A stretch of 64,000 nt of DNA from positions 1 through 64,000 of the IMG/VR virus record IMGVR_UViG_3300033145_001156; one strand, written 5' to 3'. The notes under the pieces were generated by a model. That model was not told the DNA's origin and ran no database searches. It saw only the letters and a program-made list of their open reading frames with translations. Each line of letters opens with the position of its first letter. Positions within the stretch are counted from its first letter, which is position 1. The position numbers and the translations under genes are program-made. The stretch comes from a virus. Shown here one piece after another: positions 36,025 to 44,193 of the stretch.

Positions 36025-36898
36025 CTACTCAGGAGGAAGCCTAAATATAGTGGTTCGCGGTTCTGCCAAGGGAGATTGTGAGTGTGGTCCTGGCTGTACG
36101 AATTGTTATGTCAAGGCTTTTGACAACAGGTTTCATTTCCTGCCCGAGAGGACGATGTGGTATCCTGATAAGCTGAAGAAGCTGGCGACGATGAGGTTCC
36201 CCGAGTTCAGCCCGAAGCGGGGTGCGCCTCACAGGCCGATGTGCTTCGTGGCCGATACTGGAGACCTGTTTCATGAAGATGTACCAGACTTGTTTCTGAT
36301 GCACGTATTTGATGTGCTCCGTGGTAGGCCAAATGTCATTTGGCAGATACTCACGAAGCGCCCGCGCCGCATGGGGGACATCATAACAAGGTATTGTAGA
36401 GACCGTGCTAACATAGCAAGATTGCGAGACAGCATTTGGTTGGGCGTCTCTATCTCCAACCAGCGCACTGCCGACGAGCGAATCCCGATCTTGCTAGACA
36501 TACCGCCAGCGGCGAGGTGGGTTAGTATAGAGCCAATGTTGTCAGCGATGGACATCTTGCACTATCTGGACGGATGCCCTGAGCCTTGCGGCGGCGGTCA
36601 TCTGGGTTACGTCTCACATGACATGGCTATTGATGCAGAGTGCCCAGAATGGGAAGGCGCGAGCCTTGGCTACCAAGAGCCAGAATGGGTACAGACAGCC
36701 CCATGCCTGGACTGGGTGGTATTAGGCGCAGAGAGCGGTTCGAATCGGCGGCCTTTCAAAGTGGAGTGGGCTGCTGATATTAAGCAACAATGCGATGCAG
36801 CTGGTGTGGCCTTTTTCGGAAAACAGGACAGTGGATTGCATCCAGGCAAGCCGCTGTTGGTGGACGGGAGAGAATGGAAAGAATGGCCAAAGATATAG
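35996..36898 (+). CDS. DUF5131 (phage Gp37/Gp68) family protein
   Basis: A 300-residue protein. SSIGWCDYSGGSLNIV, CECGPGCTNCYVKAF and MCFVADTGDLFHEDVPDLF, followed by WQILTKRPRRM and ARWVSIEPMLS, give the signature of this family. It looks like a TIM-barrel with a three-Cys cluster and is related in pattern to radical-SAM enzymes. Members are frequent in phages near DNA-modification genes. The reaction is not established. Cys spacing is intact (CxCxxxCxxC), so it is probably active. Confidence 0.9.
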   Translation: MKISSIGWCDYSGGSLNIVVRGSAKGDCECGPGCTNCYVKAFDNRFHFLPERTMWYPDKLKKLATMRFPEFSPKRGAPHRPMCFVADTGDLFHEDVPDLFLMHVFDVLRGRPNVIWQILTKRPRRMGDIITRYCRDRANIARLRDSIWLGVSISNQRTADERIPILLDIPPAARWVSIEPMLSAMDILHYLDGCPEPCGGGHLGYVSHDMAIDAECPEWEGASLGYQEPEWVQTAPCLDWVVLGAESGSNRRPFKVEWAADIKQQCDAAGVAFFGKQDSGLHPGKPLLVDGREWKEWPKI

Positions 36899-37278
36899 AT
36901 ACATCTAGCTCATTCAAATTAGATATATATGTCTCTCCATTTCTTCCGATATATTTTCCAGCCAAGAATGAGGGAGAACTAGATTCAGTATTGCATCAAG
37001 TACAATTACCAAATAACCGTGTAGTTGTTAGCGAAGAGCTAATGGAAGAGATAAAAAGAACAGTGATGGGTGAAAAGATAGACTATGACATGGCATGTAC
37101 TTACATAGAATCACTAACAGACGCTAGGCCCAATTCACTTGACGAGGCAGAGTTAGAAGTCTTTGCCCTAGCGGTTGATGAGTATGAACAGATTCATTAC
37201 CCTATTGATTTGCCTAATCCTATTGAGGCAATTAAGTTTCGTAAAGAACAGGAGCAAATAGATGAGTGCCAACCGTGA
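36874..37278 (+). CDS. HigA-like antitoxin-domain protein
   Basis: A 134-residue protein. Residues about 75-125 (YDMACTYIESLTDARPNSLD ... VDEYEQIHYPIDLPNPIEAI) match the N-terminal region that precedes the helix-turn-helix in HigA/HTH antitoxins. The helix-turn-helix itself is missing. Codon use is AT-rich compared with most of the window, and the same is true of the next two genes, pointing to a transferred block (36.9-38.2 kb). Confidence 0.75.
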   Translation: MERMAKDIDTSSSFKLDIYVSPFLPIYFPAKNEGELDSVLHQVQLPNNRVVVSEELMEEIKRTVMGEKIDYDMACTYIESLTDARPNSLDEAELEVFALAVDEYEQIHYPIDLPNPIEAIKFRKEQEQIDECQP

Positions 37279-37426
37279 TATAGACGGCAAACTCAAGCAG
37301 AAGTTTGGTGACACTGAGCCACACGTTGGTGATTGGAAGCCTAAGAAGCCTAGGTTAGTCATTGGATGTCTATTGCCAGTGCTGATATTGGCTAGTATAA
37401 TCCTTAGTATATTGTGGATGCTATAA
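37262..37426 (+). CDS. Small membrane protein
   Basis: A 54-residue protein overlapping the previous gene. A polar N-terminus (SANRDIDGKLKQKFGDTEPH) is followed by a transmembrane helix (LVIGCLLPVLILASIILSIL). Its stop overlaps the next ATG (TAATG). Confidence 0.7.
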   Translation: MSANRDIDGKLKQKFGDTEPHVGDWKPKKPRLVIGCLLPVLILASIILSILWML

Positions 37427-38235
37427 TGGCTGAGATATCTATCTTGATGAATGGGGTTGGCGTAAGGGCAACATTGAATAAGCGCAAGACTCAGACTCGT
37501 AGACTTATCTTACCTCAACCTACTGGTAAAAACCTAGAGATATTAGAGCGTAGTTATGGTGGTGATTGTGATATTGATAACTATTATCAAGCATTAACCG
37601 CAGATGATATGGGTTACGAATCCACTACGTTACGTTGTCCGTTTGGGGGTTATGGAGACTTTCTCTACGTTCGGGAGACTTGGTGCAAGGTGCTGACAGA
37701 AGTCCATTACACGGGAGAAGGTCATGGGGGTGATAGTGATCTTTGCTGTGGGTATAGAGCTACGATGACTTACACGTGTGGGAAGCCCATGCCTGAGAAC
37801 CCGTTTCGCAAGTGGAAGCCTTCTATTCACATGCCGAAGAAACGTGTTAGGCTGTGGTTAGTTAATGAAGGAACTGGGGTTGAGCAAGTTCAGGATATTA
37901 GTAAGGCTGATGCAATTGCAGAGGGAATACAGTGGAGCAAAGCATTTCCAGAAGGTTATACAATAGACGCCTCAGAAGACTTGGATGGCTCTATGGTTGG
38001 TGGTAATTATGAGATTTGCTCTTATGATGCTATACAGTGTTTTAGTAAGCTATGGGATTCAATCTATGCTAATCCTCGTCCGGTGCGCATCAAGGGTGTG
38101 ATTGACCATTATGTAAGTTATCCCTGGGATGATATTCGGGAGGTCAGTGAGCATCGGGGTAAGCTATGGTTCATAATAGGTAACGCATGGTTGTGGAAAC
38201 TAAGATATAGAATTAGAGAGAATAGTAATAAGTAG
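37426..38235 (+). CDS. ASCH-like phage protein (morphogenesis-type), copy 1
   Basis: A 269-residue protein. It begins ISILMNGVGVRATLNKRKTQ, continues DFLYVRETW and KPSIHMPKKRVRLWLVNEGT, and has GVEQVQDISKADAIAEGI. These are the hallmarks of the phage ASCH-like family, which probably binds RNA or modified nucleic acid. A relative lies at 46354 and a fragment at 45449. AT-rich codon use sets it apart from the surrounding genes. Confidence 0.85.
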   Translation: MAEISILMNGVGVRATLNKRKTQTRRLILPQPTGKNLEILERSYGGDCDIDNYYQALTADDMGYESTTLRCPFGGYGDFLYVRETWCKVLTEVHYTGEGHGGDSDLCCGYRATMTYTCGKPMPENPFRKWKPSIHMPKKRVRLWLVNEGTGVEQVQDISKADAIAEGIQWSKAFPEGYTIDASEDLDGSMVGGNYEICSYDAIQCFSKLWDSIYANPRPVRIKGVIDHYVSYPWDDIREVSEHRGKLWFIIGNAWLWKLRYRIRENSNK

Positions 38236-38247
38236 GGAGAAATAAAT

Positions 38248-38484
38248 ATGAGTAGACAGTACAAGCGCGTATGTGACAATTGCCTAGACGAAATGATAGA
38301 GATGTGGGGTTGGTGGCGGGTTGAGAGAGTGAGGCGATATCCCTCTCCAGAGGTAAGTCATGCTTATTTGACTGAACCCAGAATAGAATGGGATTTCTGT
38401 AGTCAAGAGTGCATGGTAGAAAAAGTACGAGAATGGACAGAGGAACAGGCAAAGCTAGCGCGGCTGAGAGCAAGTGGTGATTAA
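38248..38484 (+). CDS. Zinc protein
   Basis: A 78-residue protein with VCDNCLDEM near the start and DFCSQECMVEKVREW near residue 55, a two-part zinc site followed by a charged helix. Probably binds nucleic acid or protein. Target unknown. Confidence 0.7.
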   Translation: MSRQYKRVCDNCLDEMIEMWGWWRVERVRRYPSPEVSHAYLTEPRIEWDFCSQECMVEKVREWTEEQAKLARLRASGD

Positions 38485-38641
38485 GACAGAGACTGACTAT
38501 CTCAACGCCCTGTCAATGGCTGAGGCATGGATGGATGCCGAGCCTGGGTCAAAAGAGGAAGACATGCTGAGACTATTAGTGGAAGACATTATCGCATATG
38601 AGGAGGTTCACTATCCGATGGGGGAAGATGATGAAGCTTGA
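38477..38641 (+). CDS. HigA-like antitoxin-domain microprotein
   Basis: A 54-residue protein from GTG 38477. IKTETDYLNALSMAEAWMDA, EPGSKEEDMLRLLVEDIIAY, EEVHYPMG is the HigA N-terminal signature almost alone, without helix-turn-helix. It could be a stand-alone dimerisation module or an anti-antitoxin. A second such domain lies in the gene at 36874. Confidence 0.7.
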   Translation: MIKTETDYLNALSMAEAWMDAEPGSKEEDMLRLLVEDIIAYEEVHYPMGEDDEA

Positions 38642-38834
38642 GCATAAACCGCCAGAAACAGAAGAAGAGATAGACACTTATCTTCGACTACATGGCTATG
38701 ATCCGAGGGAAGTCGCTAGGTGGGGTAAAGAGATAGCGACGTTAGCGATGTTAAACGTGCAGGTAGCAAGAGTAAGGAAGCTCCTAGAGTGGCTGTTGGG
38801 AGAAAAGCGAGTGGAGGAAGATGATGGAGATTGA
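38631..38834 (+). CDS. Small helical protein
   Basis: A 67-residue protein: PPETEEEIDTYLRLHGYDPR followed by long helices ending in RKLLEWLLGEKRVEEDDGD. It overlaps neighbours on both sides. A common type of phage accessory protein. Role unknown. Confidence 0.7.
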   Translation: MKLEHKPPETEEEIDTYLRLHGYDPREVARWGKEIATLAMLNVQVARVRKLLEWLLGEKRVEEDDGD

Positions 38835-39195
38835 GCGGATGCGACGGATATTGGCAGAACGGTGCATGGGCTGGCACAAAATGGAGATGGAACTTGAACT
38901 TGGTGCACGAGCGATATATTGGGTGGACGCAAGTGGCGAGGCTAGGGCTAGCGTGTCACGCTGGAAGCCTGATCAAAAGTGGCAAGACTGCTTACTTACC
39001 ATTGAGGAAATGCGGAAGGCAGGATGGAAGGATGACCTAGCATGGCTTCCTGACGGTACATTTCGGGTACGTTTCAATCGTGGCGATGCATGGGGCGAGT
39101 CATGCAATGTGGTAGATGGTGAATTGTCAGAGCCACACGCTCGTATGCTTGCCGCCGCCCGCGCCCTGGAATCGGAGAATACTGATGGACACTAA
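38824..39195 (+). CDS. Phage ABA-sandwich-type protein, copy 2
   Basis: A 123-residue protein. RRILAERCMGWHKMEM at the start, WKPDQKWQDCLLTIEEMRKA in the middle and EPHARMLAAARALES at the end match the family seen at 25972 and 39185. The C-terminal ARMLAAARAL is the most conserved part. Function unknown. Confidence 0.75.
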   Translation: MEIERMRRILAERCMGWHKMEMELELGARAIYWVDASGEARASVSRWKPDQKWQDCLLTIEEMRKAGWKDDLAWLPDGTFRVRFNRGDAWGESCNVVDGELSEPHARMLAAARALESENTDGH

Positions 39196-39541
39196 GCAGA
39201 TGCGGGAGACGCTTGCGACTAGGGCGATGGGTTGGGTATGGAATGAGTTCGAGGGGTTGGAGATGTGGGGAATCCTGAGCCACGGGGGGATAAAATTGGA
39301 GTGCTGGCTTGATGATTGGGAGCCAGATAAGAACGGTAAGCAGATGATGGATGTTATCGAGAAGATGCGGGAGAAGGGGTGGCGCTGCGTCGTGAACGAT
39401 GCTCTCTACCCGACTATCACGGCGGTCTGGTGGCGCAAGGACAATATATTCTGCCAGTTCGACGCCAAGGGTGAATCGGAATGCGAAGCTCGTATGTTGG
39501 CCGCAGCTCGTGCCCTGGGGATGGAGGATAGTAATGGCTGA
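39185..39541 (+). CDS. Phage ABA-sandwich-type protein, copy 3
   Basis: A 118-residue tandem paralogue of the previous gene (TLATRAMGWVWNEFEG, DDWEPDKNGKQMMDVIEKMR, CEARMLAAARALG). The two share clear similarity at both ends, consistent with recent duplication. Confidence 0.75.
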   Translation: MDTKQMRETLATRAMGWVWNEFEGLEMWGILSHGGIKLECWLDDWEPDKNGKQMMDVIEKMREKGWRCVVNDALYPTITAVWWRKDNIFCQFDAKGESECEARMLAAARALGMEDSNG

Positions 39542-39698
39542 ACAAATAAACTGTCCGCGGTGCTTATCTATTCAAGTACAATCGTGGTGGGGATGTTGGC
39601 GCTGCATGGATTGCGGGCACAAGTGGTGGCGATTCGCGGGATTCAAGAAGATACACATGGGAATCTCAACGGTGGGCAGATGGGAGTCGGGGGAATAA
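39534..39698 (+). CDS. Zinc-ribbon microprotein
   Basis: A 54-residue protein. NCPRCLS and CWRCMDCGHKWW form a four-Cys zinc ribbon like those of transcription or transposase zinc ribbons. It overlaps both neighbours by short stretches. Confidence 0.7.
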   Translation: MAEQINCPRCLSIQVQSWWGCWRCMDCGHKWWRFAGFKKIHMGISTVGRWESGE

Positions 39699-39904
39699 TG
39701 GATGAGCATGTTCAGCAGGGTGGGTTGCGCGGTGAAAAGGTTCAGTACCCAGATGGCGTTGGTTGCTGTGTTTGGTATCCCTGGGAAGATGACACAGACA
39801 CAGGATTGTGTTTTGACTTCCCTGAAGAAGACATAGATGATTTGATAGTACTACTTCAGAAGCTCAAGGTAGTAGAAGCCAGGACATATAAGGAGGAAGA
39901 ATGA
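39698..39904 (+). CDS. Small acidic protein, paralogue of the next
   Basis: A 68-residue protein. GGLRGEKVQYPDGVGCCVWY, PWEDD, then DIDDLIVLLQKLK is repeated in the next gene as GRLRGERVHGGYRVWRPFEDD ... DLDDLITLCQVFK. A tandem duplication. Function unknown. Confidence 0.7.
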   Translation: MDEHVQQGGLRGEKVQYPDGVGCCVWYPWEDDTDTGLCFDFPEEDIDDLIVLLQKLKVVEARTYKEEE

Positions 39905-40128
39905 TGAGCATTGATCTGCCGAATGGTTCTGTGATAGGTAGTAATTATTATGTGCAGGGCCGGTTGCGCGGAGAGAGGGTTCATGGCGGGTATCGTGTTT
40001 GGCGTCCATTTGAGGATGATCCGTGGGTGTTTGTACATTGTGATTTTTCAATGAAGGACTTGGATGATTTGATAACCCTTTGTCAAGTATTTAAGAATAT
40101 GGAAAAGGAGGAGCGGGAGTGTCAGTAA
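39901..40128 (+). CDS. Small acidic protein, paralogue of the previous
   Basis: A 75-residue protein in ATGA overlap with its paralogue. ATG 39904 is an alternative start. It shares the RLRGE...W.PFEDD...DLDDLI pattern. Confidence 0.7.
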   Translation: MMSIDLPNGSVIGSNYYVQGRLRGERVHGGYRVWRPFEDDPWVFVHCDFSMKDLDDLITLCQVFKNMEKEERECQ

Positions 40129-40346
40129 AATTGCAGGAAGTACGATATGGTACGAATGATATTGGTGTTGCCATAGAAATCAGGGAGGCCCAAAATGGGG
40201 GACTTGTACCCAGAATGATCATTAGAACTTACGGAACCCTGGAGGATGACAATACAGGAGTATTGAAGTTAAGCCTAGATTCTTGGGATGTTGTGAAGGC
40301 TGTTGGCAATGAGGTGTTTGCCGCATGGCAGATGCTTGACAAGTGA
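40119..40346 (+). CDS. Unknown 75-residue protein
   Basis: Starts at GTG 40119 after GGAGGAGCGGG. Beta-rich (VAIEIREAQNGGLVPRMIIR). No family recognised. Confidence 0.65.
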   Translation: MSVKLQEVRYGTNDIGVAIEIREAQNGGLVPRMIIRTYGTLEDDNTGVLKLSLDSWDVVKAVGNEVFAAWQMLDK

Positions 40347-40376
40347 TTTACGGGGAGACGGGAAGGAGGAAGAGTG

Positions 40377-40793
40377 ATGAGCGCTGATCTGCACATTCAC
40401 GTGTACGAGGGGTTGACGAAGGATGACCTGAGAAGGTTTTTCAGTCACACGATGGGGTCGAAGTGGTTCACACTAAGTAATTTGTGGACTCCGGAGGAGC
40501 ACCAGGAGAGTTCCAACAAGATGATGGATAGTCCTGACGTCTGGGTGGGCAGCGTTTCATGGCTCAAGGCGGCACTTCTTGAGGACGGGGACAAGTACAT
40601 CCCGTCACCCGTCATGAAAGTGAGTGAGATCGTCGGGGAGGATCTGCCCGTGGTAGATGATGTATTGATCGGGCGGATCAAGGAAGCGCTGGCGCTGGAG
40701 AACACGACGGGTTACAATGTGGCGTCGCCGGAGACGGTTGTTGCGTTTCTGGAGGAGCATCGCGGGAAGCGGGTCTTCACGATCAGTTGGTAG
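40377..40793 (+). CDS. Conserved phage protein of unknown function
   Basis: A 138-residue protein. SADLHIHVYEGLTKDDLRRF and GSKWF, SNLWTPEE, then the C-terminal VVAFLEEHRGKRVFTISW, resemble hypothetical proteins of many phages. Probably a small folded enzyme-like domain, but no catalytic motif is convincing. Confidence 0.75.
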   Translation: MSADLHIHVYEGLTKDDLRRFFSHTMGSKWFTLSNLWTPEEHQESSNKMMDSPDVWVGSVSWLKAALLEDGDKYIPSPVMKVSEIVGEDLPVVDDVLIGRIKEALALENTTGYNVASPETVVAFLEEHRGKRVFTISW

Positions 40794-40803
40794 GGAGGTG
40801 TCT

Positions 40804-41064
40804 GTGAGAGTGCGGGATTTGCGAGGTCTTGATGGATTGGGTGTGCTAGTTAAGAGAAGCTCTAAGCTCAAGAATGTCGAGCGGGATTTCCAAGAGCAGT
40901 TGGCAGAGGCGGTCGAGAAGTTCAGGGAGAAGATGGGAGAAGAACCTAACACCATCCTGCTGGGGGTCCAGTTCGCTAGCTACGAGACGGGGATGGAGAC
41001 GCTGGTGAGTAAAGATGCCCCATTTTCAGGGTTCATTCTCTATAATATCCCTGACGTCCCATGA
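40804..41064 (+). CDS. Unknown 86-residue protein
   Basis: GTG 40804 after GGGAGGTG. A basic N-terminus and charged helix (NVERDFQEQLAEAVEKFREK) are followed by a hydrophobic C-terminal half. ATGA overlap with the helicase gene suggests a helper role. Confidence 0.65.
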   Translation: MRVRDLRGLDGLGVLVKRSSKLKNVERDFQEQLAEAVEKFREKMGEEPNTILLGVQFASYETGMETLVSKDAPFSGFILYNIPDVP

Positions 41065-42425
41065 AAATCTCTGAACTGGAGGAGGCGGTCATCGCGGCCT
41101 GCATGGCCGACCCGGAGGCGATGGCGGAGGCGGCGTCGAGCCTTCCGGAGGACAGGTTCGGGACTCACCAGGAGGTCTATTCGGCCATGCTGGAGATGTT
41201 CTTCGCCGGTGGCGGGATCGACCTGATAGGGCTGGCGAAGCAGATCGGGCCTGACCTGGACTCGGTCGGCGGGGTCCCGAAGCTGCGCTACCTCAAGCGG
41301 TCGATGGAGAGGCTGGACGTGAGGCCGGGCGGCTGGCGGAGCTGGATCAAGCTCGTGGGCGGGGCTGGCCAGTTGAGGCAGATGGCCCTGTTCGTGGATG
41401 GGTACCACGAGAAGCTGTCCGACCTCGACAGGGCGCTGATGGAGATACGGGACGTTGAGCAGTTCATGTCCGCGTTCTCGACCAAGTTCCAGGCGTCCCT
41501 GGGGGGTGACAGTGGCGGGCTTCGTCCGATAGGCGAGTTCGTCGAGGAGTGGAAGGGCATCATCGGCGACAAGCTGGCTGGGAAGGTCGTGGACAGGATC
41601 CCGACTGGCTGGCCGACGTTCGACTCGGTATTCGGGGGGTTCCCGATGCCGGGCCTGGTCATATTCGCGGGGCTGCCGGGGACCGGCAAGACTCAGTTCG
41701 CCATACAGGTCGCCGTGGACATCGCCCGGAGGATAAGGGACACGGGGCAGAAGGGCTGCGTGGGGATATTCTCGATAGAGATGAAGGGCAGCTCCTTGGT
41801 CAACAGGATCATCTGCGCGGACATGGGGCTGGACACGAGGAAGATCAATTCATGCCTGGAGGACTGGCGGGCATCCAGGCTGTACGAGGCGGGCGACGGG
41901 CTGGCCGCGCTGCCTTTGTACGTCGACCCTTCAGACATGGTGACTTCCGAGATGATCTCCTACCGGGCCGCCGCACTCCACATGAGGCACGGACCCTTGA
42001 GATTCCTGGTCATCGACTTCGCAGAGCTCATCGGAGACAAGCGCATGGAGTCTGAGGAGCTGAGGGTGTCTGGGATATACCGGAATGCGACCTCGCTGTC
42101 GAAGACACTCGACATGACCGTCATGCTGCTGGCGCAGTACAACCGGGGGGTCGCTGCGAGGGACACTAAGCTGGGGGGGAACTCCGACATACGGTACTCG
42201 TCCTTCGCGGAGATAACGGCGTCGATGATACTCCACGGCTACAACCCGGTGCAACTGCGAAAGATGGGGGTCAGCCTGAGGACGCCGAAGGACTATCCCG
42301 GCATAGAAGGTAGGGCATATGTGTTCTGCGGCAAGCATCGCGAGGGGCCGACAGGCATCATAGAGCTGGACTGGAACCCGAGTTCGACGTTCTGGTCGGA
42401 CCCGCAATCGGAGGGGGCATTTTGA
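41061..42425 (+). CDS. DnaB-type replicative helicase
   Basis: A 454-residue protein. The N-terminal domain (residues 1-110: SELEEAVIAACMADPEAMAE, LPEDRF, GGVPKLRYL) matches the DnaB N-domain. The RecA-like motor has GLPGTGKT near 204 (Walker A), RFLVIDFAE near 315 (Walker B) and MLLAQYNRGV near 354. It unwinds DNA at the phage replication fork as a hexamer and would cooperate with the DnaG-type primase at 34020. High GC and its own style of codon use, but continuous with the operon. Confidence 0.9.
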   Translation: MKISELEEAVIAACMADPEAMAEAASSLPEDRFGTHQEVYSAMLEMFFAGGGIDLIGLAKQIGPDLDSVGGVPKLRYLKRSMERLDVRPGGWRSWIKLVGGAGQLRQMALFVDGYHEKLSDLDRALMEIRDVEQFMSAFSTKFQASLGGDSGGLRPIGEFVEEWKGIIGDKLAGKVVDRIPTGWPTFDSVFGGFPMPGLVIFAGLPGTGKTQFAIQVAVDIARRIRDTGQKGCVGIFSIEMKGSSLVNRIICADMGLDTRKINSCLEDWRASRLYEAGDGLAALPLYVDPSDMVTSEMISYRAAALHMRHGPLRFLVIDFAELIGDKRMESEELRVSGIYRNATSLSKTLDMTVMLLAQYNRGVAARDTKLGGNSDIRYSSFAEITASMILHGYNPVQLRKMGVSLRTPKDYPGIEGRAYVFCGKHREGPTGIIELDWNPSSTFWSDPQSEGAF

Positions 42426-42925
42426 TGATCAAGGGAGAGTTCCATAACGTAGACATCAACTTGGGATACGAAAGGCTCGCGAAGGCTATCGTCGTGGGTG
42501 GGCTGCGAGGGTGGAATTACAAGTTCCTCGCCTCCGACTGGTGCTTGGACTTGTGCCTGATGGTGGACTGGGACAGGGACGAGCTGGTGCGGAAGCTGAG
42601 GAAGGTTGAGAAGCGGGAAGGGCCGTGCTGGTGGAAGCTGCGGCGGACATGCGATGACTGTGAGAAGCCGATAGCCGACTGGAACAAGTCTGGATACTGC
42701 AAACTTTGCGCAAAGTCTCACAGGAAGCGTAATGACCATAACTATGGCAGGGCCAGGATGTGTCTGAAGTGTGGTGGGCGAATAACCAATAACGCGAGAT
42801 TATGCAGGACGTGCGAGAACAAGAGGAGGAGAAGTGCTGGACTTGACGGTGGCGGACAGGCAGTTGGCGTTCACGAAAACTGTGTTGGGGAGGATGGAGG
42901 AGTTCGAACACAAGGACATAATTGA
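42425..42925 (+). CDS. Zinc-motif protein overlapping the next gene
   Basis: A 166-residue frame. CDDCEKPIADWNKSGYCKLC near residues 77-96 and CLKCGG ... CRTCENKRRRS near 115-135 are two zinc sites. The last 31 residues overlap the gene at 42834 out of frame and may not matter. A junction palindrome encodes part of YCKLCAKS. Confidence 0.7.
   Translation: MIKGEFHNVDINLGYERLAKAIVVGGLRGWNYKFLASDWCLDLCLMVDWDRDELVRKLRKVEKREGPCWWKLRRTCDDCEKPIADWNKSGYCKLCAKSHRKRNDHNYGRARMCLKCGGRITNNARLCRTCENKRRRSAGLDGGGQAVGVHENCVGEDGGVRTQGHN
42713..42726. repeat. Junction palindrome, copy 12 (inside a gene)
   Basis: Exact core within coding sequence, 121 bases upstream of the next start. Its presence here shows the element is not confined to junctions. 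Confidence 0.85.
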
Positions 42926-43532
42926 GGCGACCAGGGTGCAATGCGGACTCCTGTCCGATTGGAAGACTGTCGAGCGGAAGGCCGCGTTGAACATGATGAT
43001 CGGCGTCTACACGCTGGATTTGTTGTGGCGGGAGCTGGGGAGCGATGACGTGTACTCGTTCTATGAGCAGGCTCCATGGTGTCCGATAGAAGAGTTCAAC
43101 TACTCGTTCGAGCAGTTCATGGACAGGGCCTTCGAGCTGGACTGGGCCACGGTGAGGAACTGGTGCAGGGTGGCGGACACGTGGCTCATCAATCCCCCCA
43201 TGATTGAGTTCAAGCCGGAGGAGGTAGAGCCTTCCAAGCTCTTGCTGTTCACAGCAAAGGAGCGCAAGGGGGAGATGACGGAGGAGGACTACGAGGTGCT
43301 GGGGAGCGGGTGCTCGTGGAGGAAGATGCGGCAGCACCTCTTGGTGAGCAGGCACGGGGAGAGCCCGATGAACGACAGGGTCATCATCCTGGACGGGGGG
43401 ATACTGTGGGCAAAGGACGGCAGGGGACCGAGGGTCGCGATAGGGAGTTTAGAAGTCGATGAAGAGGATGATCTTATAAGATGGGGGGTAGAGCGGATCG
43501 TTAAGGCGGCGGGTGTGAAGATAAGGGGATGA
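42834..43532 (+). CDS. Unknown 232-residue protein
   Basis: Starts at GTG 42834 after GAGGAGGAGAA. Helical first part (LAFTKTVLGRMEEFEHKDII, AALNMMIGVYTLDLLWRE), then a region rich in Trp and charged residues. No family recognised. Last large gene of the operon. Confidence 0.75.
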   Translation: MLDLTVADRQLAFTKTVLGRMEEFEHKDIIEATRVQCGLLSDWKTVERKAALNMMIGVYTLDLLWRELGSDDVYSFYEQAPWCPIEEFNYSFEQFMDRAFELDWATVRNWCRVADTWLINPPMIEFKPEEVEPSKLLLFTAKERKGEMTEEDYEVLGSGCSWRKMRQHLLVSRHGESPMNDRVIILDGGILWAKDGRGPRVAIGSLEVDEEDDLIRWGVERIVKAAGVKIRG

Positions 43533-43699
43533 GACTGGGGCCATATCTTTTGGGATAGAGCGGACGAGGCTGGTTTTCATGGCTGTCTAAGGCCGCTAGG
43601 AACTATTCTCTTTGGAAAGTAGAGAGCTTGGAGAAGTTAGTTAGGTAATAAGTGTTAGTTTACGAGAGCAGCGGGACGTAGAAGGAAGGAGATGAAATA
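43533..43699 (+). other. Intergenic stretch
   Basis: No gene. Weak hairpins (CTCT-TTGG-AAAG-TAGAG near 43605) and a GGAAGGAG ribosome-binding site at the end. Nothing else seen. Confidence 0.4.
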
Positions 43700-43819
43700 A
43701 TGTTGGAAGTGTTGGAAGTAGAGAGGTTTTTCCAGGTGGTTGGAATGTGCGTTGTGTTTGGTGGGCTGATTTGGGTTTTCGGGTCAGTCGTAGTTGATAT
43801 ATGGAGAGGCAAAGCATGA
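43700..43819 (+). CDS. 39-residue membrane protein
   Basis: ATG 43700 after GGAAGGAG. Acidic N-terminus (LEVLEVERFF) and one transmembrane helix (VVGMCVVFGGLIWVFGSVVV). Its stop overlaps the ATG of the next gene. Confidence 0.6.
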   Translation: MLEVLEVERFFQVVGMCVVFGGLIWVFGSVVVDIWRGKA

Positions 43820-44109
43820 CTCAGAAAGAAAGGACGGCGGACATGGGAGAAGAGGGTGTGAATCGGAAGTCGTTGAGGTTGTATGGTTATGAGGTGGCGA
43901 GAGACTATGGCATGCGGGTTAGATCATCATCTGATGCTGTGTATTTACACTTATGTGACATAGCCAACGACGACAAGCTATACGTGACGCGCATAACGTT
44001 GTTTAGGTTACAAGAGATCATTGCTGACGCGATGCAGCTATTCAAGCAGGCAGACGAGGTAGAAAAAGCACAAATAGCTGAACGAGAAGAGGTGAGTGTG
44101 CTAGAATAG
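43816..44109 (+). CDS. Unknown 97-residue protein
   Basis: ATGA overlap with the previous gene selects ATG 43816. It contains SLRLYGYEVARDYGMRV, LHLCDIANDDKLYVTRITLF and an acidic C-terminal helix. No family recognised. Confidence 0.65.
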   Translation: MTQKERTADMGEEGVNRKSLRLYGYEVARDYGMRVRSSSDAVYLHLCDIANDDKLYVTRITLFRLQEIIADAMQLFKQADEVEKAQIAEREEVSVLE

Positions 44110-44161
44110 GTTGGTTAGGCGAACTGGTTAATTGGTTGACATTGACGATAAGCATGAATGG

Positions 44162-44175
44162 ACTTTGCGCAAAGC
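44162..44175. repeat. Junction palindrome, copy 13 (variant)
   Basis: ACTTTGCGCAAAGC, 18 bases before the next start and followed by GCAAGAAGGG. Confidence 0.85.
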
Positions 44176-44193
44176 GCAAGAAGGGATTAAACC

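Noticed and set aside
36735-36760. GGTTCGAATC-like tRNA T-arm
   Set aside because: It lies in the middle of the DUF5131 gene and no acceptor, D or anticodon arm surrounds it. No standard tRNA was found in the window.
42486-43355. 289-codon minus-strand frame
   Set aside because: It is antisense to the genes at 42425 and 42834, is Pro/Ser/His-rich in the way of shadow frames and has no ribosome-binding site.
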